DNA of 64,000 nt from Sipunculus nudus (taxonomy: Eukaryota; Annelida; Sipuncula; Golfingiida; Sipunculidae). Made by a program: the position numbers and the translations under genes. The notes under the pieces were generated by a model that saw nothing but the letters and a program-made list of their open reading frames with translations, made no database searches and was not told where the DNA came from. Below are positions 1-11,471 of the stretch, in pieces (the stretch's first letter is position 1; every line of letters begins with the position of its first letter). The DNA lies in the NCBI GenBank assembly GCA_026874595.1, contig CM049309.1:38143079-38207078 (forward strand). The letters run 5' to 3'.

Positions 1-129
1 TTTTCAGACAGCTTTAGTTCTTACTCAGACGACACAAGTAATATTATTGACAACACATCACATAAATACACAATCATACAATCTAATATACACGATCACC
101 TTTGTTGTTTTTTCGATGTAGAGTTATAA
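1..129 (+). CDS. 3' end of a second copy of the orphan gene (partial)
   Basis: The window opens in frame inside the last 43 codons of a gene whose complete copy lies at 16582-17573. The reading frame starts at base 1 and ends at the TAA at 127-129. At the nucleotide level it matches 17447-17573 almost perfectly. The only coding difference I see is Asn to Asp (AAT to GAT) near the C-terminus. The 3' flank is equally well conserved, so the similarity reflects recent duplication of the whole unit and is not evidence of selection on the protein. The fragment is rich in Ser, Asp and Asn and ends with a CC-FF-DVEL tail. Function is unknown. Whether the 5' part is intact lies outside the window. Confidence 0.5.
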   Translation, partial: FSDSFSSYSDDTSNIIDNTSHKYTIIQSNIHDHLCCFFDVEL

Positions 130-281
130 GTTCAAATTTTTTTATAATCAGTCATCTTTTAAAAATCCAATATTCCCTTTGTATTCTGTCTACATTTTGA
201 AAAGGTTATTAAAATATTGTATTACTGTAAATGCATTTTGACTAGTTTTTAAATAGCATACAATGTTTCTGAATATCTTAT

Positions 282-330
<49 letters not shown>

Positions 331-1490
331 GATATATTATAACCAAGTTAGATATTTAGTATTTAAGTCGCTGCTCATACAAATTAAAGCTCCAACTCCC
401 TAAAAGTGGGAGGGGACTCTAGGAAATGATGGAATTTAATTTTGATTTTTTTTAAGATTTTGTAAATTTTCAGTTTGTGCTTAACACGCTAGTTTCCAAT
501 GTTACTAATTTGATATACACATTATATTAATTAATATTATGATAAAAAAACATCTACCTGGTCAATCTAGACTATCAAAAATATTGATATAGCTTGTTAC
601 AGCAAGTACAACAGGTATATATACATCAAACAAGGCCCTGTCCCTTCATAGTATTTTTTTGTTAAAATAGGCAGAGGAGGTTATGTTTTAGCCCGTAGTT
701 GTTTATTCTACTTGACTGCATTTTACTTAACGTTTTGGTGTTGGATACAGACCGGGTAAATCACATTAGACGTTGGTGTTTATAAAGGGGTGGACCCTTT
801 AAGTTGTGGTGGGGTGGGAAATACACCGGTTGGATCATATTAAACGTTGGTGTTTATTTTAAGGTGGATCCAGTGGGACATTGTTCTGCCTCTTCTAAGT
901 GCCATTCTAGTATGCACTTAAATCCCTCGGCCTGAATAACTTATGAATTTTGAGATATTATATCAGCACCTCCCCCCCCCCCCCCCCCCCCCCCCCGGTT
1001 TGATCAGAGTTCACTTTAAAGTTATTTATCAGCAAAAATTATAACAATTTAAATATATATAATAATGTATTATTTTGTTAATATTCATATATATATATAT
1101 TATTATTTATATAATAAATGTAATTAAAATTATAATTATAATAAAAATAATAATATTGTCATTTAAAAAAAGAATATTTTAAAAATATTCAATAATATAA
1201 ATAAGGAATGAATAATTTTATTAATATTTAATAATATTTATTTATCTGATTATTTATTATTAAAATTATATATTTTTTAAATACTATAAATATTGTTAAG
1301 TTGTTTATATTAAGATAAATGAATATAAATTTCATTTAGAATAAAAAAATAAATAAACTAGAAATAAAATTATTTTATTAATATTTTATAATATTTATTT
1401 ATCTTATTATTATCATTATAATTATATAATTTTAAAATCCTAATTATATAATTATTTTTATTATTATTTCATTATTATTATATAATTAAC
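130..1490 (+). repeat. AT-rich tail of the composite unit, copy 1
   Basis: This stretch aligns end to end with 17574-18930 and, from about 523 on, with 6523-7380. It holds an AT microsatellite (about 284-325), a 5' part with GGTGTTTAT-type short repeats, a run of about 27 C at about 970-996, and then 400 bp of almost pure A/T. It stops sharply where the conserved head of the next unit begins (ACCACGTGAATTTA, about 1490). No gene is visible in it apart from the preceding CDS end. Confidence 0.75.
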
Positions 1491-1740
1491 CACGTGAATT
1501 TATATTCTAGTGCCAGGATTTGGTGGGCCTTTTGGGCCCATCTGGCTACAGTTCAGTGGGCTTTTAAATAATGTGGGCTTAGGCCAAAGGGCCCACCCTA
1601 ATACCCGACAAACATGGTATAGCCAAGCGCCTAAAATGACTCCAGTGTGGATGAATGAAAAAAAAAATGTAAGTGCATACAGAATGTATAGACAAAGAAA
1701 CATTGAATGAACAACAGTAAAAAATGAAGCAAAGTACCCC
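1491..1740 (+). repeat. Head segment of composite unit, copy 2
   Basis: About 250 bp starting CCACGTGAATTTATATTC that recurs at 12691-12935 with few substitutions. In the first copy it directly follows an AT-rich tail; in the second it follows unrelated sequence. That makes the start of this segment the likely left edge of the repeated unit. It includes palindromic GGGCC-type words (GGGCCTTTTGGGCCC). Short open frames exist but show no recognisable domain. It ends in a poly(C) tract. Confidence 0.7.
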
Positions 1741-1754
1741 CCCCCCCCCCCCCC

Positions 1755-2800
1755 ACCACACAAGTTTATCCCCTTTGACCGTCCACTTGACGAAGTTTAA
1801 TAACCATGTATAACTAATAAATCTGTAAAAATAATAAATAGAAATAATAAATAAATAAAGAACCCTGTGACGTCACGTGACCTTGGCCTTCTCGGGGGTC
1901 GTGCAAATATATTTATTATAATTATCCTTTTTTTTAATTATTATTTTGTTATTGGGGGAGGGTGAACAATGGTGGCGCTGTCAACAACAGTCACCGTGCA
2001 GGTGTTTCTTTCAGCTTTGACGGGTCGACTGAATTAAGACGCTCTCCCCAGGTCCCTCCCCCTGCCACTAGGTGTCGCTGTTGTCTCTCCTCTATCACTT
2101 TTCCTGTCCCTGAGTGTCCCTCTACCAACACCCTCCTCGCTTCACTAGGATTCTGTACAGCCGGTTCCCTCCCATCACTTCCCCTTCCCCTCCTGCTCTC
2201 TCTTCAGGTCCTTCCCCTTTCACTAGGTGTCGCTGCTGTTTCCCATTTATCATTTTATCTGCTCCTGAGGGTCCCTCTACCAACATCCTCCTCGCTTCAC
2301 TAGGTATCTGTACAGCAGGTTCCCTCACATCAAATAAATCGTGAATAAGAAACCTGAACTTCACAGATCACCATTCTTACAGGATATAGCCTCATCCAGG
2401 TACATCTCATTTGCGGTATCCAAGCCTGTTGAGTTAAATGTCTTATGATTTGTACAATTAACAAGTAGAAATCTGCATTCTAAGGAATGCAACAGCCTCC
2501 GCCACTTGTGTTGGTGGTTGTGTGTGTGTGTGTGTGGGGGGGGGGGGTATTCCCTAAACCGTGTGCATCCACTTATTCCGCCCATATTCCCAGGTTCATT
2601 CGTGCATAAGCGACTGTACATGTGTAAAGATTCGATGATGACGTTCCGAAATCGGGATCATGTTCCGGAGCCAAGACAGGCCCATTCACAAAATGCCCTG
2701 GAAATTTCATGAGGTTCTGTACATGTTTGCGTGAGTTTAGATGTGAACACAGGGTCGCAATTTCCATTCGCAACAAGGGTCTTCGACCCCCCCCCCCCCC
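1755..2800 (+). repeat. Sub-block R1 with a two-unit 156-bp minisatellite
   Basis: First of three sub-blocks of the same design (others 2843-4965 and 12950-13970). Each starts near ACCGTCCACTTGACGAA, runs through a TGACGTCACGTG-like site, an A/T stretch, a C/T-rich minisatellite, then a conserved ~450-bp 3' part that ends in GTCTTCGACCC and a poly(C) tract. R1 has one standard minisatellite unit followed by one diverged unit (2045-2335). The design (conserved ends, internal ~150-bp tandem core of variable copy number, adjacent microsatellite) resembles the non-autonomous pearl/Helitron-like elements described in bivalves. That family assignment is inference. Confidence 0.6.
1868..1879 (+). 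promoter_or_regulatory. CRE overlapping an E-box (TGACGTCACGTG)
   Basis: TGACGTCA (CREB/ATF consensus) at 1868-1875 overlaps CACGTG (bHLH E-box) at 1874-1879, about 90 bp before the R1 minisatellite block. The equivalent sites in the two sister sub-blocks are degraded (GACGTCACGTAA at about 2961 and TGACGTTACGGG at about 13067). This is a sequence match only; no evidence of function. Confidence 0.3.
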
Positions 2801-2842
2801 CCACCCCACCACCAAGATACACACAAACACCACCCCCACCCT

Positions 2843-4965
2843 CCAAGTTAACAAAACCATCCCCTTTGACCGTCCACTTGACGAACTTTAATAACCTTGT
2901 ATAACTAATAAATCCGTAAAAATGATAAATAGAAATATGAACAAATAAAGAACCCTGGGACGTCACGTAACCTTAGCCTCCTCGGGGGTCGTGAAAATTC
3001 ATTTATTATTATTATTCTTTTTTTTTTAATTATTTTGTTATTGGGGGAGGATGAACAATGGTGGCGCTATCAACAACAGTCACCGTGCAGGTGTTTCTTT
3101 CAGCTTTGACGGGTCGACTGAATTAAGACGCTCTCGCCAGGTCCCTCCCCCTGCCACTAGGTGTCGTTGTTGTCTCTCCTTTATCACTTTTCCTGTGCCT
3201 GAGTGTCCCTCTACCAACACCCTCCTCGCTTCACTAGGTATCTGTACAGCAGGTTTCCTCCAATCACTTCCCCTTCCCCTCCTGCTCTCTCTTCAGTTCC
3301 CTCCCCCTGCCACTAGGTGTCATTGTTGTCTCTCCTTTATCACTTTTCCTGTCCCTGAGTGTCCCTCTACCAACACCCTCCTCGCTTCACTAGGATTCTG
3401 TACAGCAGGTTCCCTCACATCACTTCCCCTTCCCCTCCTGCTCTCTCTTCAGTTCCCTCCCCCTGCCACTAGGTGTCATTGTTGTCTCTCCTTTATCACT
3501 TTTCCTGTCCCTGAGTGTCCCTCTACCAACGCCCTCCTCGCTTCACAAGGATTCTGTACAGCAGGTTCCCTCACATCACTTCCCCTTCCCCTCCTGCTCT
3601 CTCTTCAGGTCCCTCCCTCTGCCACTAGGTGTCGCTGTTGTCTCTCCTTTATCACTTTTCCTGTCCTTGAGTGTCCCTCTACCAACACCCTCCTCGCTTC
3701 ACTAGGATTCTGTACAGCAGGTTCCCTCACATCACTTCCCCTTCCTCTCCTGCTCTCTCTTCAGGTCCCTCCCCCTGCCACTAGGTGTCGCTGTTGTCTC
3801 TCCTTTATCACTTTTCCTGTCCCTGAGTGTCCCTCTACCAACACCCTCCTCACTTCACTAGGTATCTGTACAGCAGGTTCCCTCACACCACTTCCCCTTC
3901 CCCTCCTGCTCTCTCTTCAGGTCCCTCCCCCTGCCACTAGGTGTCGCTGTTGTCTCTCCTTTATCACTTCTCCTGTCCCTGAGTGTCCCTCTACCAACAC
4001 CCTCCTCGCTTCACTAGGATTCTGTACAGCAGGTTCCCTCACATCACTTCCCCTTCCCCTCCTGCTCTCTCTTCAGGTCCCTCTCCCTGCCACTAGGTGT
4101 CGCTGTTGTCTCTCCTTTATCACTTTTCCCGTCCCTGAGTGTCCCTCTACCAACACCCTCCTCGCTTCACTAGGATTCTGTACAGCAGGTTCCCTCACAT
4201 CACTTCTTCCCCTCCTGCTCTCTCTTCAGGTCCCTCCCCCTGCCACTGGGTGTCGCTGTTGTCTCTCCTTTATCACTTTTCCTGTGCCTGAGTGTCCCTT
4301 TACCAACACCCTCCTCGCTTTACTAGGATTCTGTACAGCAGGTTCCCTCACATCACTTCCCCTTCCCCTCCTGCTCTCTCTTCAGGTCCCTCCCTCTGCC
4401 ACTAGGTGTCGCTGTTGTCTCTCTTTTATCACTTTTCCTGTCCCTGAGTGTCCCTCTACCAACACCCCTCCTCGCTTCACTAGGATTCTGTACAGCAGGT
4501 TCCCTCACATCAAATAAATCGTGAATAAGAAACCTGAACTTCACAGATCACCATTCTTACAGGATATAGCCTCATCCACGTTCATCTCGTTTGCGGTACC
4601 CAAGCCTGTTGAGTTAAATGTCTTAAGATTTGTACAATAAACAAGTAGAAATCTGCATTCTAAGGAATGCAACAGCCTCCGCCACTTGTGTTGTTGGGTG
4701 GGGGGAGGGGGTATTCCCTAAACCGTGTGCATCCACTTATTCCGCCCATATTCCCAGGTTCATTCGTTCATAAGCGACTGTACATGTGTGAAGATTCGTT
4801 GATGACGTTCCCAAATCGGGATCACGTTCCGGAGCCAAGACAGGCCCATTCACAAAATGCCCTGGAAATTTCATGAGGTTCTGTACATGTTTACTTGAGT
4901 TTAGATGTAAACACAGGGTCGCAATTTCCATTCGCAACAAGGGTCTTCGACCCCCACCCCCACTC
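2843..4965 (+). repeat. Sub-block R2 with expanded minisatellite
   Basis: Same architecture as R1 and R3, but the internal minisatellite has grown to nine units, making this block about twice as long. Both flanks of the array align with R1 and R3, so the length difference is due only to unit number. The 3' part (4510-4965) carries the conserved sequence ending in GTCTTCGACCCC. Confidence 0.65.
3139..4510 (+). repeat. 156-bp C/T-rich minisatellite, nine units
   Basis: Tandem units of 156 bp; for example the GAGTGTCCC word recurs at 3201 and 3357. One unit is slightly shortened but by a multiple of three. Because 156 is divisible by three and the unit has no stop in one frame, a 488-codon open frame runs from 3051 to 4517, reading as a 52-residue repeat with conserved Cys pairs (TRCRCCLSF, PECPSTN, FCTAG). 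The frame breaks in the last unit through an extra C. There is no family match I recognise, and the sister blocks with two units are frameshifted, so I annotate it as a minisatellite and not a gene. Confidence 0.8.
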
Positions 4966-4984
4966 CCCCACATACACACAAACA

Positions 4985-6522
4985 TGGGCAATTGTGACGA
5001 GGTATATACTCTATTTGTCAGCCCCCCCCCCCCCCTCCCTTTTTCTGAATATATTGGTACAATAATAATTAACCTAGATCTAAGGGACGGGGAATTTTTC
5101 AGGTATTTTTCAGTCTTTTTCAGGTAATCGCGACTGAAGTAAAAATAGTAAAGAAGAAAAACTGTTTTTACTATATCTATAAAACCTGCATGATTTTTTT
5201 TATTTGAGAGTTTAATGGCGGAGTACCACAGTGTCCTGGAAGTGGGTGAATCATTTCGTTTTATCAGCAGTTTTTTTTATTCATTTGTAAAACAGTTTTT
5301 TTTATTTAATACATTCTGAAACAATCCCTAAGCTAATCAACCCCCCTATTTGTGCGCATATGTGACCAAACACACATACGAACGGGGATGAATGCATACC
5401 CTCCAGGCAGAGGCAATAATATCTGACTTTTTATATTATTTACCAAAACTGGACATGGTGATTATCCCAATCGTTGTATGTTCTCTTGAATCGAGGTCAA
5501 ATTGTTAGGATGTTTGCGCGCGTATCAAATACAATGTACTGTATCAATAAATATACTCCGTGTAGGTTACTGTATGGTGAAATCACGAAAATGCAACCCA
5601 TGAGAAACACTGAAAAAGTATCAATCGCAAAAATTTACCACACCCACAGCCCTCCCTGACCTCAATGAAGAAATACCCCTCACGTGCAGTGGATAATGCC
5701 CGAGGTAAACTGGAGGATCTCGGTCAGATCAAGCCAGTTATCATGATAGGCCTATGTGCATTTAGCATACCAATCACCTTGTCAGTTTCAGTTTCTGACA
5801 CTATTTTTTTTTGGGGGGGGGGGGGGGGATAAATTCAGGACATTTAAATATGCTCTATTTGCATAACAGTTACTGATACCAATCCTTCCCAAACCAAGTA
5901 AGTATTACATTGTTTCCATTTTATTTATTGTATTCAGAAATATGTTTCAAATGTATCTTACCGTATAAAAATAATAATAATTTTTATTATTTTAGTAATA
6001 GCAGTATTAGAAGTAGTAGTAGTAGTAGTAATAGTAGTAGTGGTATTGAAACTTTAGTACTGTACAAGTAGTCATATTAGTAGTATTATAATCATTGATT
6101 TAACCTTATTTCATGTAATTTTTTGTATATAGCATAATTTAGTCATAAAAAGTGCATTTTTTTTTCAACCACAGGGGCATACAATACAACCCCCCCCCCC
6201 CCACCCACCCACACCCCCTGCCCTCTCTTTATTGATTAAATATAATGTCCAAGATCAATCCTGAATTAAGTTTCATGTTTTTTTTAAGTGAAACTGAAAT
6301 TTATAAAAGCACGGCTGCCTCACTTTTAAACATTAAAAACATTATCCTCTGTCCGTTCAAGGTAAACTTACTTGCCCAAAGATGTATACACGTCACTGCG
6401 GCATCTAATAAGGATGTTTCATTAATGTCATAGTAACATAGCCAATCCTTATAAGAGGATACAGATAACTCATTTTGATGCACCCATTAATCTCTTCATA
6501 AATGCTTTTGTCTGATTCTGGT
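4985..6522 (+). repeat. Spacer S of composite unit, copy 2
   Basis: Aligns with 13975-15464 over its whole length with small indels. Contents: a poly(C) tract near 5022, a TTTTTTATTTGAGAG segment, a 61-codon open frame (5474-5656) that is also present at 14416 but shows no domain, a poly(G) run near 5813, an AGT-repeat microsatellite (about 6013-6040) and a poly(C) tract near 6190. No gene is recognisable. At 6522 it jumps directly into tail sequence, whereas in the other copy the orphan gene follows. Confidence 0.7.
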
Positions 6523-7380
6523 GGTATATTAATTAATATTATGATAAAAAAACATCTACCTGGTCAATCTAGACTATCAAAAATATTGATATAGCTTGTT
6601 ACAGCAAGTACAACAGGTATATATACATCAAACAAGGCCCTGTCCCTTCATAGTATTTTTTTTGTTAAAATAGGCAGAGGAGGTTATGTTTTAGCCCGTA
6701 GTTGTTTATTCTACTTGACTGCATTTTACTTAACGTTTTGGTGTTGGATACAGACCGGGTAAATCACATTAGACGTTGGTGTTTATAAAGGGGTGGACCC
6801 TTTAAGTTGTGGTGGGGTGGGAAATAGACCGGTTGGATCATATTAAACGTTGGTGTTTATTTTGAGGTGGATCCAGTGGGACATTGTTCTGCCTCTTCTA
6901 AGTGCCATTCTAGTATGCACTTAAATCCCTCGGCCTGAATAACTTATGAATTTTGAGATATTATATCAGCACCTCCCCCCCCCCCCCCCCCCCGGGTTTG
7001 ATCAGAGTTCACTTTAAAGTTATTTATCAGCAAAAATTATAACAATTTTAATATATATAATAATGTATTATTTTATTGATATTCATATATATATATATAT
7101 ATATTATTATTAATATAATAAATATAATTATAATTATAATTATAATAAAAATAATAAAATTATGTTATTTAAAAAAAGAATATTTTAAAAATATTCAATA
7201 ATATAATAAGGAATGAATAATTTTATTAATATTTAATAATATTTATTTATCTGATTATTTATTATTAAAATTATATATTTTTTAAATACTATAAATATTA
7301 TTAAGTTGTTTATATTAAGATAAATGAATATAAATTTCATTTAGAATAAAAATATAAATAAACTGGAAATTAAATTATTT
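6523..7380 (+). repeat. AT-rich tail of composite unit, copy 2 (truncated at both ends)
   Basis: Matches 523-1370 and about 17979-18830, including the poly(C) tract (about 6974-6994) and the AT-rich end. Its left border is a deletion junction that removes the orphan gene and the first part of the tail, about 2.5 kb relative to the complete copy. Its right border ends before the tail does in the other copies. Confidence 0.7.
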
Positions 7381-8050
7381 AACCTGGTTTTGAATTAACA
7401 TATACTGGAAACATAATATCTTATTTTCTAAAACCTTATTCTTTATTATAATATATTTGAAATGTAAGGCCAAAAAAATTAAAGGTATGGGTCTCAGGCA
7501 CCGCCCGCATCAATTTTTAACCCCCGCAATCAAAATATTTATTTTGATTTTCAATAAAAACTTTTCAATATTGAGCTGCTGCCGCTCCGACATTTCTTTC
7601 AAGAAGATAAAATCATACAATTTCCTTTGTTTTGTAGTGCTTTTATTTATTTAGCAAAATAAAACTTATTTTCATGCTTTTCCCTTATCATTTGACATTT
7701 TTATCGAAACATACCAAAAAAATTAAAATAAAAAAAACGCCCGCCCGTATTGATATCTGAAAAAAAGTGCCTGAGAACCATGCCTTTTTTTATTTTGGCC
7801 TAATTAAGAATATATATATTTGAAATGTGATAAAGTATATATTTAATTATGAATAGGGAAACGGCTTCATCATTAACTTATATGAAACTGAGGTATTGGT
7901 ATTGTAGTGCGACATAATAAACAAGACAATTGGTTTAGGCCTCTACTTATTTTATTTGCAATACGCTGCATTGCAATGAGTTTTTATTCTGCCGAATGAT
8001 TGTGGTCCACACGAGACCACCGGGCCCGCCTGGCAACGTGACCCTAGTCA
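7381..8050 (+). other. Single-copy intergenic DNA
   Basis: AT-rich sequence without any open frame, repeat or RNA gene that I can support. Confidence 0.5.
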
Positions 8051-8054
8051 CGTG

Positions 8055-8280
8055 ATCAGTCACGCCACCTGGCCCAAGTTGAAGCACGCCCTCTCCAAGC
8101 CAAGCCAAAGAAAGTTTTTACGCTCGTCGAGCAGCTACAGGTTGCTGTGGTCAAGACCTCAGCCCTGTGCGCTCCTTCTGCACGTTCCCATGAGCCAACT
8201 GACGCAATGCCACACCAAGCCAAGCAAGAGCCGTGAGAGGCCGCCACCGTACATCCCGAGCCGGTGACTTTGGAAAGGCG
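8055..8280 (+). repeat. GC-richer dispersed repeat, also at 48440-48620
   Basis: A block with higher GC than its surroundings. It shares GAGCAGCTACAGGTTGCTG, GACCTCAGCCCTGTGCGCTC and the GAGCCGGTGAC end with 48440-48620, which lies inside the foldback element. About 80-85 percent similar by eye. Open frames exist on both strands but are not conserved between the copies. It is likely a fragment of a mobile element; class unknown. Confidence 0.55.
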
Positions 8281-9439
8281 CTGCTGGATACTGAAAAATA
8301 CCAAAGCCTAACCAAATATTATCGCAAAATAAATCACAATATTTTACCAGCATCTTGTTTAAATAAACTCTCTTATTAAAGTGATATTTATATAAGTAAA
8401 TACTAGATATTCATAGCGAACTTATTTGTTTCACATTATAGTGTGGGGGCATATGCCACCGAGTAATTTTTCCCTGTAAAAAGTGGACACCCTACATTTT
8501 TGTGATCCTTAAGCCTTAATCTTTACAAAAAAATATGGTGCCAATTTATCTATAGTGGTTTTGTCATTTTTTTAGGTCAAATTCGATTTTAGAGCAAAAA
8601 TTGAGGACCATTATATATAAATATTTCATACAGAGAGATATGTAGCAACAAACCACCTCAAAATGGTTAGTAAAATATATTAATCACAATAACTTAGACT
8701 AGACACTCAAATACTGCGTTAAGACGTTTATTACAATATTAGAGAGCACCCGTAGAGGGCAAACCTCCGCCAACACATGGATCCGCATCAAGATCCATCA
8801 GACTAATCATGAAAAATTAATTAGCTGTTTTTGTCCACCAGTATATTATTCTACAAAATTTCATTGATGAATTCATTAAAAAAAATCATATAGAGACAAC
8901 AAGGTATCCTTGGGTAGTTTGTGCAATGTACATATGGCGGGCGGACCACTTGCTGATTTCAGGCAACCTGTATCGTATACAGTATGGCTCCACTTTCCTT
9001 GGTTTTAACCAGTGACTAAATATTTGCTTCATCTATACATAACATATGAAAATGGCCCTGTTATTCTTCCATTTGATATGATTTTGTTATTGCGTCATCC
9101 TATTGTTCGATTATTACATCACCAACATCACTATCCGCTCACTGATAGTGATGGTATAGAAACCCGTCTCTTACGGTTGGTTCATCGAAAGTAAATTTAA
9201 AGGTTCCTAAGGAATTTTAGGGAGTATTTTTATGTTTTGGTCATAATCCAAAAAATAATTTGTAAAATTTTAAGGCGGCTGACTAAATTTTTTTACATAT
9301 TTTGTGAAGAATAAACAACAGAAAAAGGACAACTTTGACTGGATTTAATGCCAGATCCTCACTAACCCAACCAAAATGTTTTAGGAAATTCTACCTAGTC
9401 CACCATTCACAGTGAAATGGAGTACATATTAAGAAGCAA

Positions 9440-9479
<40 letters not shown>

Positions 9480-10920
9480 TTCTTCATATAACCTCAGCTC
9501 TGTGCGGGCAATAGCATATCATTTGGGAGCAATTATACCTTCTGTGGAGTAGCTATATTCATCGGTTATTTACAGACTTTATTTACAGACATTTACAGTA
9601 GAATGAGACATGTAAAGGACAAATAATCAACATTGAATGAAATGCGTGTTTTGCTGCAGAATTCATTAAGGAGAGTGTTTTGAAAAACAAAACAAAGGGA
9701 CCTTAAAAATTTAGAATTTTAGAAAAGTCCTGTTGAAGGATACAAACTTGAAGTAAATATCAAATCATAACAAAAAAGTGTCATCATTAGTCATAATGTT
9801 ATCGAACGTATTTACAGTTGTTCTTCTATCCCATCTTTAAACCCCCCCCCCCCCCTGGTCTATTTTTAATGTAATTTGTTCGGTGGGCCAATTTCTTTTA
9901 TACATTTATGGGAATATGAAACCGAAGCCTTCAGGTTATACCAGTACAATAACAAAAACGGACAAATCTTAACAGAAACTATGGTAAAACCAATGGTAAA
10001 GTATAAATATAACAATGGTAAAGTTAAATGCTGTTTATTGTTGAATTCTTGTCGCTTTTTCATTATGTGATGGAACAGTGGCTACATAGGCTGTTCCATC
10101 CGTCGGAGCAAGATCACTGGTACAACATTCATTTTTTTAATGAAAATAGTAATCTGTAGGCAATGAGTAGCACCCAGCTTGTACTATCTATATATAATGC
10201 GAATTATCAAATAAAGAATAAAGAAAAGTCTATCCTTATATTTTATAAAATCTGACTGGTTATGTCATTAAATGCAGGTTATGTCGGATGCAACAGCGGA
10301 ATGTACATCTTTGATTGGAGCCCATGTTTTTATCATTTTATACCAAATAACTCCAGACAAAAATTTAAGCATTTTATACCTGCTTAACTAATGCTCGTTT
10401 TCCCTTAAATCATGACCAAGAACAATTTTGATTTATTGCACAAGCTAACAAAATGACACGTGTCTTATACAATACACAAATGCCTTGAATGTAATTAAAG
10501 GTTTTTGCATTTCTTTTTGGTTATTGTAATTTTAATAAAGGCCATGAAAACAATAACAAAATTGTTTGGGTTATAATATGGGGACCGGTATATAGAGGAA
10601 GTCAACATTAAGGTTGTTTTAACGGCACATACAAATTCCCTTTTAAGTACATTGAACATTTCTGAAAAGGCACATGTTCAAGTAATTTTCAAGGAACCAA
10701 GTCTCAAAGTATCTGAGCTTAGTTCGTGTTTCTTACTGCTGGTCCAACTTACTGCTTAATGATCTCACCTAAATAATAAATTGTTAAAAAGTAGAAATAA
10801 TTAAATCATTATTTGTACGTTCATTTGGCAAATGTTAATATTAAATATTAAAACCTGTCTTGTAAAACAATATTTTATTTAAAATGATTTTGCAAGAAAA
10901 TACAATTGTGTATGAATGCA
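8281..10920 (+). other. Single-copy intergenic DNA with an AAT microsatellite
   Basis: No gene seen. Contains an (AAT)n microsatellite at about 9438-9477 and a poly(C) tract at about 9841-9855. Short open frames here have no recognisable protein features. Confidence 0.5.
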
Positions 10921-10927
10921 TCACATC

Positions 10928-10962
10928 TCTCTCTCTCTCTTTCTGTCTCTTTCCTTCTCACC

Positions 10963-11026
<64 letters not shown>

Positions 11027-11030
11027 ATGC

Positions 11031-11076
<46 letters not shown>

Positions 11077-11129
11077 GTGTGTAATTATACAAATAGACGG
11101 ATCAAATTTTGTCAGACATTTTTACTGTA

Positions 11130-11178
<49 letters not shown>
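10928..11178 (+). repeat. Compound CT/AT/GT microsatellites
   Basis: Runs of (CT)n, (AT)n, (GT)n and again (AT)n, followed by a 48-bp single-copy-looking word that is directly repeated after a second (AT)n run (11081-11128 and 11181-11228). The overlapping open frames with poly-Ile/Tyr or Cys/Val translations are microsatellite artefacts. Confidence 0.8.
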
Positions 11179-11182
<4 letters not shown>

Positions 11183-11285
11183 AATTATACAAATAGACGG
11201 ATCAAATTTTGTCAGACATTTTTACTACTACGTAGTTTCGTGCAACGTGCTGCTCTCATCACTGTCTGATTAGAATTCTAACCAC

Positions 11286-11333
11286 ATTCACCTGATGATC
11301 GGGTCGCATCCCGTGAAACAGACTGTTGTGAAT
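11286..11333 (+). ncRNA. Hammerhead ribozyme-like motif (type I)
   Basis: All parts of a hammerhead core occur in order. Stem I 5' strand ATTCAC (11286-11291). Core box CTGATGA (11292-11298). Stem II CGGG/CCCG (11300-11303 with 11310-11313) around a 6-nt loop. GAAA box (11315-11318). A short stem III ACA/TGT (11318-11320 with 11324-11326). An unpaired U at the cleavage position (11327). Stem I 3' strand GTGAAT (11328-11333), a perfect complement of the 5' strand. The odd point is a U-U mismatch at the base of stem II, where a G-C pair is usual, so activity may be lost. Minimal type I hammerheads with short stem III are known from Penelope-like elements and retrozymes, which is the likely origin. 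Confidence 0.55.
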
Positions 11334-11356
11334 TAACAGTGTTGTTTTTATTCAGA

Positions 11357-11360
<4 letters not shown>

Positions 11361-11411
<51 letters not shown>
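11361..11411 (+). repeat. AT microsatellite
   Basis: (TA)n run of about 50 bp immediately downstream of the hammerhead-like motif. Confidence 0.9.
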
Positions 11412-11414
<3 letters not shown>

Positions 11415-11471
11415 CTAAGTATAATGATTAGTGGTATAGCCGTGTTAGTCTGTACTGGAAGTGTAGGTTTG

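Noticed and set aside
3051-4517. 488-codon open frame as a gene
   Set aside because: It coincides exactly with a 156-bp minisatellite (divisible by three), sister copies are frameshifted, and no domain is recognised. Kept as a repeat with a finding.
10884-11269. Three overlapping open frames with Cys/Val and Tyr/Ile runs
   Set aside because: Translations of (GT)n and (AT)n microsatellites.
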